A stretch of 35,210 nucleotides of DNA from a virus. Shown one piece after another: positions 8,074 to 17,100 of the stretch (positions are counted from its first letter, which is position 1; each line of letters opens with the position of its first letter). The position numbers were made by a program, and so were the translations under genes. The stretch lies in the IMG/VR virus record IMGVR_UViG_3300022200_000171, positions 1 through 35,210 of that record, one strand, 5' to 3'. The notes under the pieces were generated by a model. That model was not told the DNA's origin and did not search any database. It was given only the letters and a program-made list of their open reading frames with translations.

Positions 8074-9030
8074 ATGGCTATGAATACTGCCAACATGAGT
8101 CTCCTTACTCGTACCGATCTTTGGTCTGCCGAGCTTAAGGAGATTCTCCGTGATGAGATGCAAGCACAGAAGTACGTCCGTATGCTGGACGGCTTCGGTG
8201 ACGGCAACACTCTTCACATCCCGTCGATTGGTCAAGCACAAGTCGATAACTACAGCGAAGATCAGGCTGTAGTCTACCGTCCGATGGACACTGGTGAGTT
8301 CACTTTCACCATTGACAAGTACCTCGTGTCGGCTACTTACATGACGAAGAAGGCCGAACAGGATGCCTTCTACGCCAATGAAATGATGTCCCGCTTTGTT
8401 CCCGAACAGGAACGGTCCATCATGGAGCACTTCGAACTGACGACCTTTGCTGCACCGCAATCGGGTGTCTCGGCAAACTCAAACGAAAGCATTGACGGTG
8501 TTGAGCACCGTTGGGCTGGCGTCTCGGGTACGATTGCGGTAAATGACTTTGCCCGTGCTCTTCATGCTCTGAAGAAGGCGAATGTTCCGCAACGTAATCT
8601 GGTTGCAGTCGTTGACCCGTCTGTTGAGTACGACATCAACTCCATCTCGAACATTACCAACGTCTCGAACAACCCCCAGTGGGAAGGTATCGTTTCGTCG
8701 GGTATTGCTTCGGGTATGAAGTTTGTCCGTAACATCTTTGGCTTTGACGTTTATACTTCGAACTTCCTTGCCACCGTTACTGACAGTGCTCTGCCTGACC
8801 GTGACAACAGTAACGTGGACTTCTCGTCCGTAAACGGTAAGGCCAACCTGTTCTTCTCGGCTGATGCCTCGGTTAGCCCGTTTGTGGGTGCTTGGCGTCA
8901 GATGCCCCAGGTGGACTACGAGTACAACAAAGACTTCCAACGGCATGAGTGGGTGACCACGGCTCGTTACGGTATCAAGTTGTACCGTCCTGAAAACATG
9001 GTTGTCGTTGCAACCAAAGACACTGTGTAA
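8074..9030 (+). CDS. Major capsid protein (HK97-fold type)
   Basis: The 318-aa protein follows an AGGAG ribosome-binding site. Its N-terminus (MNTANMSLLTRTDLWSAELK) and the segment with GDGNTLHIPSIGQ, followed by YSEDQAVVYRPMD, are typical of capsid proteins of T7-like marine podophages. The C-terminal part (ARYGIKLYRPENMVVVATKD) fits the last strands of an HK97-type fold. Codon choice is strongly biased (frequent CGT, CTG, TCG), as expected for the most highly expressed virion gene. A scaffold gene upstream and a decoration-type gene downstream support the call. No protease gene is seen, consistent with T7-type assembly without maturation cleavage. Confidence 0.93.
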   Translation: MAMNTANMSLLTRTDLWSAELKEILRDEMQAQKYVRMLDGFGDGNTLHIPSIGQAQVDNYSEDQAVVYRPMDTGEFTFTIDKYLVSATYMTKKAEQDAFYANEMMSRFVPEQERSIMEHFELTTFAAPQSGVSANSNESIDGVEHRWAGVSGTIAVNDFARALHALKKANVPQRNLVAVVDPSVEYDINSISNITNVSNNPQWEGIVSSGIASGMKFVRNIFGFDVYTSNFLATVTDSALPDRDNSNVDFSSVNGKANLFFSADASVSPFVGAWRQMPQVDYEYNKDFQRHEWVTTARYGIKLYRPENMVVVATKDTV

Positions 9031-9043
9031 GGAGGAATAAATA

Positions 9044-9526
9044 ATGTCTTACACTAACGCAGATGGGCTTAAAGTCCTTACTGACGGTGCGGCTGGTGTG
9101 GCTGCTACCGATGGTGTTACCGTTGTCGGTGTTCGTAAAGCCCTCATCGTAGAGCTTAATGATGCAACGGCACTTGTTGACACCTACTCGTCGGCTTCTT
9201 CGGCTACTGCTGCCTTCATTCCGGCTAATGCTCTGATCGTCTCGGCACACTTCGTCGTTGACACGGCCTTTACCTCGGGTGGTGCTGCCACTCTGGATAT
9301 TGGTCTGTTCAACGCCGCAGGTACTGCCATCGACGCAGACGGTATCGACGCTGACATTGCTCTTGCTGCCATGGCTGCTGACTATGCTGTTGTCTGTGAT
9401 GGCGTTCTGGCTGATGGTACCCAGAATGTTGGTGCTGCCAATGCCTACGTTGGCTTCAGCTACGAAACCGCAGCCTTTACTGCTGGCTCGGGTAAGCTGG
9501 TCATTGAGTACATCGAAGTACTCTAA
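9044..9526 (+). CDS. Probable capsid decoration or head protein
   Basis: The 160-aa protein has a near-perfect ribosome-binding site (AAGGAGG about 9 bases before ATG) and shares the capsid gene's biased codon use, so it is probably abundant in the virion. It is rich in Ala, Val, Thr and Asp and looks all-beta (ALIVSAHFVVDTAFTSGG, then ATLDIGLFNAAGTAIDADG, ending LVIEYIEVL). No membrane segment or catalytic motif is visible. Position directly after the major capsid gene and before a strong terminator suggests a head decoration or stabilising protein; the family is not recognised with certainty. Confidence 0.65.
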   Translation: MSYTNADGLKVLTDGAAGVAATDGVTVVGVRKALIVELNDATALVDTYSSASSATAAFIPANALIVSAHFVVDTAFTSGGAATLDIGLFNAAGTAIDADGIDADIALAAMAADYAVVCDGVLADGTQNVGAANAYVGFSYETAAFTAGSGKLVIEYIEVL

Positions 9527-9534
9527 CTAAAAAA

Positions 9535-9566
9535 GGGAGACTCCTTCGGGGGTCTCCCACTTTTTT
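9535..9566 (+). terminator. Strong intrinsic terminator after the capsid genes
   Basis: A 10-bp stem (9535-9544 with 9549-9558, one G-T pair) closes on a TTCG tetraloop and is followed by AC and six T (9561-9566). Six A precede the stem, so it could also act on the other strand. It starts 8 bases after the stop of the decoration-type gene and should end or attenuate the capsid transcript. Confidence 0.92.
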
Positions 9567-9567
9567 C

Positions 9568-9595
9568 TTGACAGGATTTTTTTAACCTGTATAAT
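9568..9595 (+). promoter_or_regulatory. Consensus sigma70-type promoter for the tail/ejection genes
   Basis: TTGACA at 9568-9573 and TATAAT at 9590-9595 are both perfect consensus hexamers separated by 16 bases. The promoter begins one base after the T-run of the preceding terminator and lies 23 bases before the next ATG (9619). An inverted repeat ACAGG (9571-9575) / CCTGT (9586-9590) overlaps both hexamers and could be an operator. It implies that host RNA polymerase restarts transcription for the downstream tail and ejection genes. Confidence 0.85.
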
Positions 9596-9618
9596 CTAAC
9601 ATCAGAGGTCCAATAAAA

Positions 9619-10182
9619 ATGGTTACTGTTACTCATGCTTCTCTCACTGGTTCTGAGTGCCATGAACCTAAAGGGGCCACCACTGCTTCTGCTAACCAAG
9701 TCTACCATGCAGACGGCCTAGGCTCTGGTGCTTGGTATTCTACAATGGCTCATGGTAGTTGGAGGTATAACGACATTGGTACTGGAACTACGTTTACTAC
9801 ACCTTCTTCGTACACTGTTTGTAACGTAGCTGGCACGGCATCAACTCTGCATGAATTCACTTTCAACAATGCCGGTCGTCTGACGTACACAGGAACCCCC
9901 AACCGAAGCGCCATTGGTGTGTTCGACCTTTCCTTCAAACACAGTACTGGTGCCGGTCAAGATGTTTACTTTGCTGGTTACAAAAACGGAAGTATCATTC
10001 AGACTGGCTCCTTCAATGCGGAAATAGTAGATACTGCCGACTCGGGTAACTATAACCATGTTTCTGCTAACTTCAGTGCAGACATATCCACCAACGATTA
10101 CTTTGAGTTTTACTTGAAAACTGCTTCGGGTAACGTAATTGTTCACTCTGCTTATATGAATGTTATGGGGATGACTCAATAA
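9619..10182 (+). CDS. Structural protein, possible head fibre, function unknown
   Basis: The 187-aa product is the first gene after the internal promoter. It is rich in Thr, Ser, Gly, Asn and Tyr and looks beta-stranded (EFTFNNAGRLTYTGTPNRSA, DLSFKHSTGAGQDVYFAGYK, ISTNDYFEFYLKTASGN). Such sequences are usual in phage head fibres or trimeric knob proteins, and the gene lies between the capsid and adaptor genes. No enzymatic motif is present. The TAA overlaps the next ATG (TAATG). A virion location is likely; the precise role is inference. Confidence 0.6.
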   Translation: MVTVTHASLTGSECHEPKGATTASANQVYHADGLGSGAWYSTMAHGSWRYNDIGTGTTFTTPSSYTVCNVAGTASTLHEFTFNNAGRLTYTGTPNRSAIGVFDLSFKHSTGAGQDVYFAGYKNGSIIQTGSFNAEIVDTADSGNYNHVSANFSADISTNDYFEFYLKTASGNVIVHSAYMNVMGMTQ

Positions 10183-10910
10183 TGAAATCAACTCTGCTCC
10201 AAATGGTACAGTCTATCCTCTCTGATATGGATGCAGAGGATGTCAACAGCATTGCAGATACCGTAGAGGCGCAGCAGATTGCTTCTGTTATCGAAGATGT
10301 GTACTACAATATCATTGCCGGTAGGGAAATTCCAGAGCACAAGCAACTGGCACAACTTACTTCCCTTAGTAACTCTGCTCGTCCTACTCACTTTACCTAT
10401 CCTGCTAACCTGAAGAGCCTTGTCAAGATTTCGTACAACGTATCAACGGGGGCTACACCTAGTTGGCGGGAGATCAAGTATCGCCAACCGGATTACTTCT
10501 TGGAGAACATGGACGAGACTGGCCTTGCCGTAACAACCGTGGTTGGTGGTGTGACTATCTATGTATCTAATGATAAGATGCCTAGCTACTATACGTCCTT
10601 TGACGATAACTACATTATCATGGATGCCTATGATGCAAATGTAGAAACAAACCTACAACAGTCCAAGACACGGGCCTATGCTTCTGCGTTTCCTACTTTC
10701 TCTCAGACCGATGCCTTTGAACCTGATCTGGACGAGACACTGTTTCCTTATTTCCTTGCTGAAGCCAAGTCAACCTGCTTCTCTCTTTTTAAGTCTGGGT
10801 CTGACCCAAAAGTAGAGCAAGCTGCTCGTCGTCTGAAGTCGTATATCCGAAACGATATGTGGAAGACCAAGCAGGCCAACAAGCTTGTACGGCCAAATTA
10901 TGGAAGATAA
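10182..10910 (+). CDS. Head-tail adaptor (T7 gp11-like, tail tubular protein A)
   Basis: The 242-aa protein begins with a helical segment (LLQMVQSILSDMDAEDVNSI, then AQQIASVIEDVYYNII) typical of podoviral adaptor proteins, has a beta-rich middle (WREIKYRQPDYFLENMD) and a C-terminal helical region (EPDLDETLFPYFLAEAKSTC, KVEQAARRLKSYIRND). T7 gp11 (196 aa) binds beneath the portal and carries the nozzle. Gene order (capsid, adaptor, nozzle) and length support the call. It is coupled by TAATG overlap to the small gene after it. Confidence 0.85.
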   Translation: MKSTLLQMVQSILSDMDAEDVNSIADTVEAQQIASVIEDVYYNIIAGREIPEHKQLAQLTSLSNSARPTHFTYPANLKSLVKISYNVSTGATPSWREIKYRQPDYFLENMDETGLAVTTVVGGVTIYVSNDKMPSYYTSFDDNYIIMDAYDANVETNLQQSKTRAYASAFPTFSQTDAFEPDLDETLFPYFLAEAKSTCFSLFKSGSDPKVEQAARRLKSYIRNDMWKTKQANKLVRPNYGR

Positions 10911-11242
10911 TGGTTACCTTAAATCACAATACAGAAAAGCAAACCTGTAAGATTACATCCGAGAATATGGCTACAGCCATAAACGTACAGAAGAAACCTA
11001 ACGACCACCACTTCTTTGAAATCAGATTTGAGACGGGTTCTGTCCCAGAAGAATTGAGTGGACGTTATAGTAGTGTACAGGCTGCTGTTAAAGCAGTAGA
11101 GAACTATCTAAGAAATAAACGACCTACTGCTGCTGTACGCAGGGATGCTTATACAGAAGAACGGAAGCAACGTAATGCCACAGAGACTCGGACAGAAGGC
11201 GGTAAATACATTCGTAAAGGGTCTGATAACCGAAGCGGGTGA
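10910..11242 (+). CDS. Small basic protein between adaptor and nozzle, overlapping the nozzle gene
   Basis: The start is the ATG at 10910 that overlaps the adaptor stop (TAATG), giving 110 aa; an in-frame ATG at 10859 lies inside the adaptor gene and is not preferred. Residues 1-75 look like a compact alpha/beta domain (HHFFEIRFETGSVPEELSGR, then SVQAAVKAVENYLRN); the last 35 are basic and probably disordered. The 3' 68 bases overlap the nozzle gene in another frame, so the basic tail is partly constrained by that gene. Function is unknown; position suggests a minor tail or assembly protein. Confidence 0.65.
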   Translation: MVTLNHNTEKQTCKITSENMATAINVQKKPNDHHFFEIRFETGSVPEELSGRYSSVQAAVKAVENYLRNKRPTAAVRRDAYTEERKQRNATETRTEGGKYIRKGSDNRSG

Positions 11243-13379
11243 GCTTACTTTTCCGCAAGATGCTTCTATTGACGAGTTGAATTGCCTGCTACAACGAGAT
11301 GGTTCCCGTCGTCGTAGGCTTGCCGTAGAGTACGAGACCTCTGCCTCCGACTCTTCGTTTACTGTTGTAGAAAGCTCTGTCTTTACGACCGGCATTTGGA
11401 AAAACGTCGGTGGTACTGCTGGTAAGAACTGGCTTGTGGTACAGAATGGGGCTAATCTGTACTTCTACAGTACGGCAGCAGAGCCTTACTCTGGAAACGA
11501 ACTTGCTGCAACAATCAGTCTGACAACCTTTGCTGCCCCTGCTTCTTCGTACTCTGTTGCATCGACAAAGATTGAGATGGCCAGTATCAATGGTAATCTT
11601 GTTATTGTCTCCCCGGCTATTGAGCCTGCCTATATCGAGTATGTAAGTGACAGCAGTGTTACAGGCACTATCATTACTCCAAGGGTAAGGGATTTTGCTT
11701 GGCAAAGTGATAAGTCTGCTTTCAATGAAAAATCTAGTTCTCCAAGTGCAGGCCGTAAGTATGATACCGCCAACACCGGCTGGACTATGGCAAAGGGTGC
11801 TGCGGCACTAACTACATTCAAGTCTGCTAACTCTAACAACTATCCTCCCCTTACTCACCCTTGGTATAGTGGTAAGAATAGTAGTGGAGACTTTGACGAG
11901 GGAGAGTGGCAGAAGATATTTTCCGGTTCTTCGATTATCGGTAATGGGCACTTCATCCTAAACTTCTTTGACAAGAACCGTTATGAGGCCTTCAACGCCA
12001 GCGTAGAAGCTCAACCCGATACTATAGACACTTCCCTAGACGAAACTGAAGATAGCCGCTTCAAGGCCGTTGCAGCCTTCTCTGGAAGGTTGTTCTATGC
12101 TGGTCTTGAAAGTGCCAAGAACTCTGGCCGTATTCTGTTCAGCCGGTTGCTTGAAGACATCACCGAAGCAGGAGACTGCTTCCAGCTAAACGACCCCACC
12201 TCTGAAGAGATTCCTGATCTCTTGGATACAGATGGTGGGGTTATTAATATTCCAGATGCAGCAAACATCCAGAAGCTTACAGTTGTTGGATCAAACCTTG
12301 TTGTCTTTGCAGAAAATGGTGTATGGTCTGTCTCAGGTATCGACAACGTATTCTCTCCAACTGGCTATGCTGTAGCTAAGGTATCGTCTGTTGGCATGGT
12401 GAATAGTAAAACCTATGCAGACATGGACGGTACCCCAGTATGGTGGTCTCGGTCAGGCATTCATGTCATGCAGGCAGATAAAGTATCTGGTCGTCTGGTT
12501 GAGCAGAACCTTTCTATTGGAACTATTCAATCTTTCCTTGATGTTCTTGACAATAATGCCAAGCTTCAGTGTGAATCTGTATTTGATAAGATCAACAAAA
12601 GAGTTTTCTGGTTCTACCCGAACAATGGTGAAGGAACTCTCAACAAGAAGAACAACGCCCTTATCCTAGACCTTGTGACTCAGAGCTTCTATCCTTGGAA
12701 GATTACAGACGAAGCAGCTAATACAGACTATGTAATGTCTGGACAGTTCTTTGAGAGCCTTAGCTCAGAGATTGTAGAGATCGATATTACCAAGAATGAT
12801 CTCACCACAACACTGACTAAGTTGGACACCACAACAGATATTGTCGTACAAAGGGCTACTCAGGCATCCTCTGCTACGGCTGCTATTGTTCTGATGATCT
12901 ACAACAAGGGTACCGGGAAAATGACAATGGGTCTGTTCTCAGGTATCGACTTCCTTGATTGGGGTTCTGCTAACTACAGCAGTTATGCAGAAGCAGGCTA
13001 CGACTTCATGGGTGATCTTCTTCTGAAGAAGACTGCACCATATATTACTGTGTACCTTCGTCCCACCGAGGAAGGTTGGACGGACAATGGTGATGGAAGC
13101 TACAGCATTATCAGGGACTCGTCCTTGCTTATTTCTACTTACTGGGATTTCAGGAAGACAGTATCCTCGGCAGCACAGGAGGCATACCGTAGGAAATTTA
13201 CGGCTGTTGTTGATCCAGGAGACTTGACAGACTTTGATTATCCTGATAGTATTGTTGTATCAAGGTTGAAATGCAGGGGCACTGGCCGTAACATGCGACT
13301 AAGGTTCGAGTCTTCCCAAGGTAAAGACTTTGTACTGCTAGGGTTTGGGGTTCTCCAAGGTGTCAACAAAAGATTTTAA
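11175..13379 (+). CDS. Tail nozzle (T7 gp12-like, tail tubular protein B)
   Basis: The start at ATG 11175 gives 734 aa; an ATG 30 bases upstream has a purine run too close to it, whereas 11175 has GGAAG at 7 bases and yields the typical N-terminus MPQRLGQKAVNTFVKGLITE. The following LTFPQDASIDELNCLLQRDG is characteristic of gp12-like nozzles, which form the six-subunit distal tail tube and gate DNA release. T7 gp12 has 794 residues. The centre is beta-propeller-like and rich in aromatic, Ser and Asp residues (VVFAENGVWSVSGIDNVFSP). It follows the adaptor gene, as in T7. Confidence 0.9.
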   Translation: MPQRLGQKAVNTFVKGLITEAGELTFPQDASIDELNCLLQRDGSRRRRLAVEYETSASDSSFTVVESSVFTTGIWKNVGGTAGKNWLVVQNGANLYFYSTAAEPYSGNELAATISLTTFAAPASSYSVASTKIEMASINGNLVIVSPAIEPAYIEYVSDSSVTGTIITPRVRDFAWQSDKSAFNEKSSSPSAGRKYDTANTGWTMAKGAAALTTFKSANSNNYPPLTHPWYSGKNSSGDFDEGEWQKIFSGSSIIGNGHFILNFFDKNRYEAFNASVEAQPDTIDTSLDETEDSRFKAVAAFSGRLFYAGLESAKNSGRILFSRLLEDITEAGDCFQLNDPTSEEIPDLLDTDGGVINIPDAANIQKLTVVGSNLVVFAENGVWSVSGIDNVFSPTGYAVAKVSSVGMVNSKTYADMDGTPVWWSRSGIHVMQADKVSGRLVEQNLSIGTIQSFLDVLDNNAKLQCESVFDKINKRVFWFYPNNGEGTLNKKNNALILDLVTQSFYPWKITDEAANTDYVMSGQFFESLSSEIVEIDITKNDLTTTLTKLDTTTDIVVQRATQASSATAAIVLMIYNKGTGKMTMGLFSGIDFLDWGSANYSSYAEAGYDFMGDLLLKKTAPYITVYLRPTEEGWTDNGDGSYSIIRDSSLLISTYWDFRKTVSSAAQEAYRRKFTAVVDPGDLTDFDYPDSIVVSRLKCRGTGRNMRLRFESSQGKDFVLLGFGVLQGVNKRF

Positions 13380-13686
13380 ATTCTTTAGGGGCATAAAAGG
13401 TGACGGGTTTGAGGTTTCTTTAGAATACAACTCTGAACTTGTCTTCTTACACCTAGACTCTGTAGACAAGATGAACACAAAAACATTTAGGGAGTTGAAA
13501 AGGTTTCTAGACCAGAGCTACGAGTTATTTACCACCGTTGGGTACAAGGCCTTATTCACTAATGTCCCTTTAGATAGACAGGACATAATAAGGTTGGACA
13601 AAATGCTTGGCTTTAAACCTTTTGGGTATCTTGCTAATGTACAACTAGTCAACGAATCCCTGTTACTAGTCTTTGAAGGAAAATAA
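13360..13686 (+). CDS. Small internal virion protein, gp13-like / GNAT-fold-like
   Basis: No ATG is available at the 5' end. GTG at 13360 is preferred (GGGG about 9 bases upstream, product beginning MSTKDFKFF, 108 aa) over TTG at 13345; both overlap the end of the nozzle gene. The order of strands and helices (VFLHLDSVD, TFRELKRFLDQSYELFTTVG, ALFTNVPLDRQDIIRLDKML, GFKPFGYL) resembles a shortened acyltransferase (GNAT) fold, with 'xLGF' late in the chain as in that superfamily. The place between gp12-like and gp14-like genes matches T7 gene 13, whose product is needed for virion assembly. No acetyl-CoA loop is clear, so enzymatic activity is doubtful. Confidence 0.6.
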   Translation: MSTKDFKFFRGIKGDGFEVSLEYNSELVFLHLDSVDKMNTKTFRELKRFLDQSYELFTTVGYKALFTNVPLDRQDIIRLDKMLGFKPFGYLANVQLVNESLLLVFEGK

Positions 13687-13687
13687 A

Positions 13688-14074
13688 ATGGGTATTGAAA
13701 CAATTCTTCAACTTGGTCTTGGTATGGCCCAGGTTGATCTTCAACGAAAGGCTGCTAATAAACAAGCGGAAGCAAGCAGAGTACAGCAACGAGCACAGGC
13801 TCGTAGTGTCCTGAGGCAGGCCCAGATTCAAAGGGGTCGTATGGCTGCTGTAGGTCAGACTCTAGGGGCCACTACAACCAACACTCTTGGTGCTCAGTTT
13901 GGTGCTAATGCCGGTCTTGCCACCCAGCTTTCTGGCTTGAGTGGGGATATTTCTAGGCTTAATACGCAGGCCGGTGCCTTTGGTTTGCTTGGGAAGATTC
14001 TTCCTAGTATAGATTTTAATGCTATGTTCAAAGGTGCCTCCAAGGGTGGTAGTGGCAGTTCGGTCATTGACTAA
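13688..14074 (+). CDS. Internal virion (ejection) protein, gp14-like
   Basis: ATG 13688 (AAGGA upstream) gives 128 aa; an in-frame TTG five codons earlier lies inside the previous gene. The protein is a long Ala/Gln/Arg-rich helix (residues 12-55, VDLQRKAANKQAEASRVQQR) followed by a Gly/Ala/Thr-rich segment with hydrophobic character (TLGAQFGANAGLATQLSGLS) and a short tail. T7 gp14 and its relatives have this layout; gp14 inserts in the outer membrane as part of the DNA-ejection channel. Position directly upstream of the large ejection protein supports the call. Confidence 0.75.
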   Translation: MGIETILQLGLGMAQVDLQRKAANKQAEASRVQQRAQARSVLRQAQIQRGRMAAVGQTLGATTTNTLGAQFGANAGLATQLSGLSGDISRLNTQAGAFGLLGKILPSIDFNAMFKGASKGGSGSSVID

Positions 14075-14103
14075 CTGTTCTTATGTAGATAATAAGAGAT
14101 GAC

Positions 14104-17100
14104 ATGGTAGAATTTCTAGGTGAAAACAACTCTGTCTTTTTTCTAGGAGAGGATGTTGTTACTGAAGCAGCAACTAAGAAAAAGCCGGAACCTTTCAAGA
14201 GTTCCGACCTAGAGTCTATTGTTGTTTCTGGTAAAACCATTGATGAAACTACGCCAGAGGACATTGCAGCCACTGTACAAGAAACCAACAACCATGTGCT
14301 TGTTACTGTAGACAAGGCTATTAATGAGAAGGAAGACTCAGAGAAAGCTCTGGGTAAGCTTACCAGTACTCAAAGAAAACAGAACCAGATTTCACCTACT
14401 GATTATTGGGCTATGCAGCTAGAGGCTTTCAGGAACGATGAGTTGCCTGACCTAGCTGCTTTGTCCGCTTCTAAAATCCAGTACACCGTTGATGCTATTA
14501 ACAAGGCCAGTGAAGACCAATCAAACCGTTATGGGGTTATTGCCAACTTTGCTGACCGGGTACTCCGGGATATTGTCTACGAAAGCTGGGTAAAGGTTTT
14601 CAAGAAAGACGACTTTAAGGAAGCAGAGAAAATATTCGGTGCTATCTCGGGCACCATGTCTCTTGAAGAGTACAAGAAGTTCTTTGATGGTATTATCACT
14701 GACTACTCCAAGCAGGGTATCTTCATTGATAGCAACCCAATGGCTTTCGAGGAGCTAAGAACTATTGCTCTTAGTCTTGGGGACACAGACCCCATGACAA
14801 TCAACTTCCTGTTTGCTCTTCTTGACGTAGTTCCTTCTATTGGCGGTCTTGCCAAGACGGGTGTCAAGGGTGGTAAAGCTGTAGCTACAGCTACCGTTAC
14901 TAAAGAAGTTGCTGCTGATGCAAAAGCTATTGCTCAAATTTCAGAGGACTTAGCCAAGTCTCCGACTACAGCAGCTAGGGTTGGTGCCGTTGCCGAAAGC
15001 AAAGAAGTGGCAGAAGAAGCCGCAAAGAAGATTGCCCTGAAGACGGACGATCCAGAGAACCTTGCTGACCTTGGTCCTGCTGCCCTCAATCCCGTCTCCC
15101 CCAATGCTCCGTACTCTCCGACTATCAATGCTGCTATCAAAGATACTCGGCTCAAGGAGTTAACTAAAGAAGTCTATGACTATGCAAAAAGGGCACTCGG
15201 TTCTGCATTTGATGAAAGCTCTGTGGCAGCTTATGTATCGAAACGTCAGGAAGCTCTTGACAATTTCTTTAACCGTTCTCTTTCTGACTTTAGTCTTGAT
15301 CTTAGGACTGGTGTTCTTCGGGCCACTATCGGGCATTACAAGACGGGCCTACCGGTTACTAAACGGACTGCTGAGAAGATTGCAGCCAAAAGCCCAGAAG
15401 CCAAGGTAATCCCCGTCAATGCTGAAAAGAACCAGTACCTTGTGCAGGTAGAGGAGGTTCTGAACACCGACAAATTCATTCGGGTGGCCGATGACACAGA
15501 ACAACTGTCTACCATGGTTTCCCGTCTGACCGACAAGCTACTACAGGCAACTAAAATTGCTTCTGCCCATGCTGTAGATAACAAGACCCTTGCTAACCTT
15601 GCTGAACGGGCTGAGACCGGTGTAGTAAAGCTTGGCAATATTGCTGCTAAGGCTCTGGGTAAAGACATCAACAAGCTGTCCTCTAAAGAGCTTGACCAAG
15701 TTGGAAAGGTGGTTAACAAACTCCAGTCAGAGGAACTTGCCAGCCAACGTACTTGGCTTACGGAAGAACAGTTTGTCAAGGAGTGGGTCAAGCAGAACGG
15801 CTCTATGCCTAGCCAGAAGGTAGTCAAGGGTTACAATGCTTTTGTAGACGCAAGCAACTTGGCCTACGTTATGAAGTCTGGTATGCTGATCCAGAGACTG
15901 CACAGAGAAGGTGTCCGTAGGATTACGGTAAAGCTTAACGAGACCGTGGTTCCTATGGCTGCAAAGAAACATGCAGCTATTCCAGATAACGTAGAGTTTG
16001 TTGTTGATGCTGCCACCGGTAGGCTGGACAGGCTAAAGGATTTGAAGAAGAACAAGAGCTTCCAACCTAAGAATGTCTTTGAAGTAGACATGGATATTCA
16101 AGGGGGTTATGGTTCTTCTCGTTGGGTGTACAATGCTGACACAATTCGTCCCCTGGAACCCGAGGATGTGCTAGGCTTTAATGCAGGCGGTCCTCGTATC
16201 AACCCTGAGGCACAGTACTTCCTTGCTATCCAGTCTGATACTGATGACATTGTGGACATCATACTTTCCACCTCGACTAAAAAAGAAGCTCAAAAAGCTA
16301 CTGAAGAAATTGGTAGGCTTATGGAAGCCCTGAAGAAGGGTACTATTACCGACGAGATGGTGGAAAAGAATACGTCTTGGAACAAGTACATCAACACCAA
16401 GGAAGACTTCATCAAGTTTGTCTCTGACGCCAAGCTGGACGTAAACAAGGTTGGCAAGGTTGTATTTAAAATACGGGACGATATTGTTTACAAGTCGGCA
16501 GATGGACAAGCTTTCGTAAACGGTGGTAGTCTTGACGAGTTTGTAACATTCAGCCAACGTCGAAGCAACAAACCACTTACTCACTACGGCGGTGAGCCTA
16601 CGTTTAACGAGAACCCTGTCAAGTCTATCCAGTCTCAGTTGAATACTGCAAGTCGTCAACTTGCCTACTCACAGTACAATACTGCGGCAGAGGTGTCCCT
16701 CGGACGTAAGGTCAAGGAGACCGTAAACAAGTCTGGTGGGGCCAAGGACTATATTGGCTGGACAGACAGGGACTATCTAGATGTCCTAGACAGCCCTAAG
16801 CTGGCCAATACCCAAGACCCCATGATCCTTAAACTCAAGGAACTGAAACGTATCTTTGAGATGCGGAAGGGTGTTAAGACTGAAGGTGATAAGTGGCTTG
16901 CCAACGCAGTAAACAATGCTACCGAAGGTCTTACCGGTGGCAAGGTACGTCTGGATAGTCTTCCGAATATCTTCAACAAGTATGGTTTCTACTCCACCTT
17001 TATCCTAGACCCGTTCCAGTTTATACTTCAGGGTATGCACAGCATAAACATCGTAGCCATGGCTGGCCTTGACGATGGTATCAGGGGTGCAGCACTAGGC

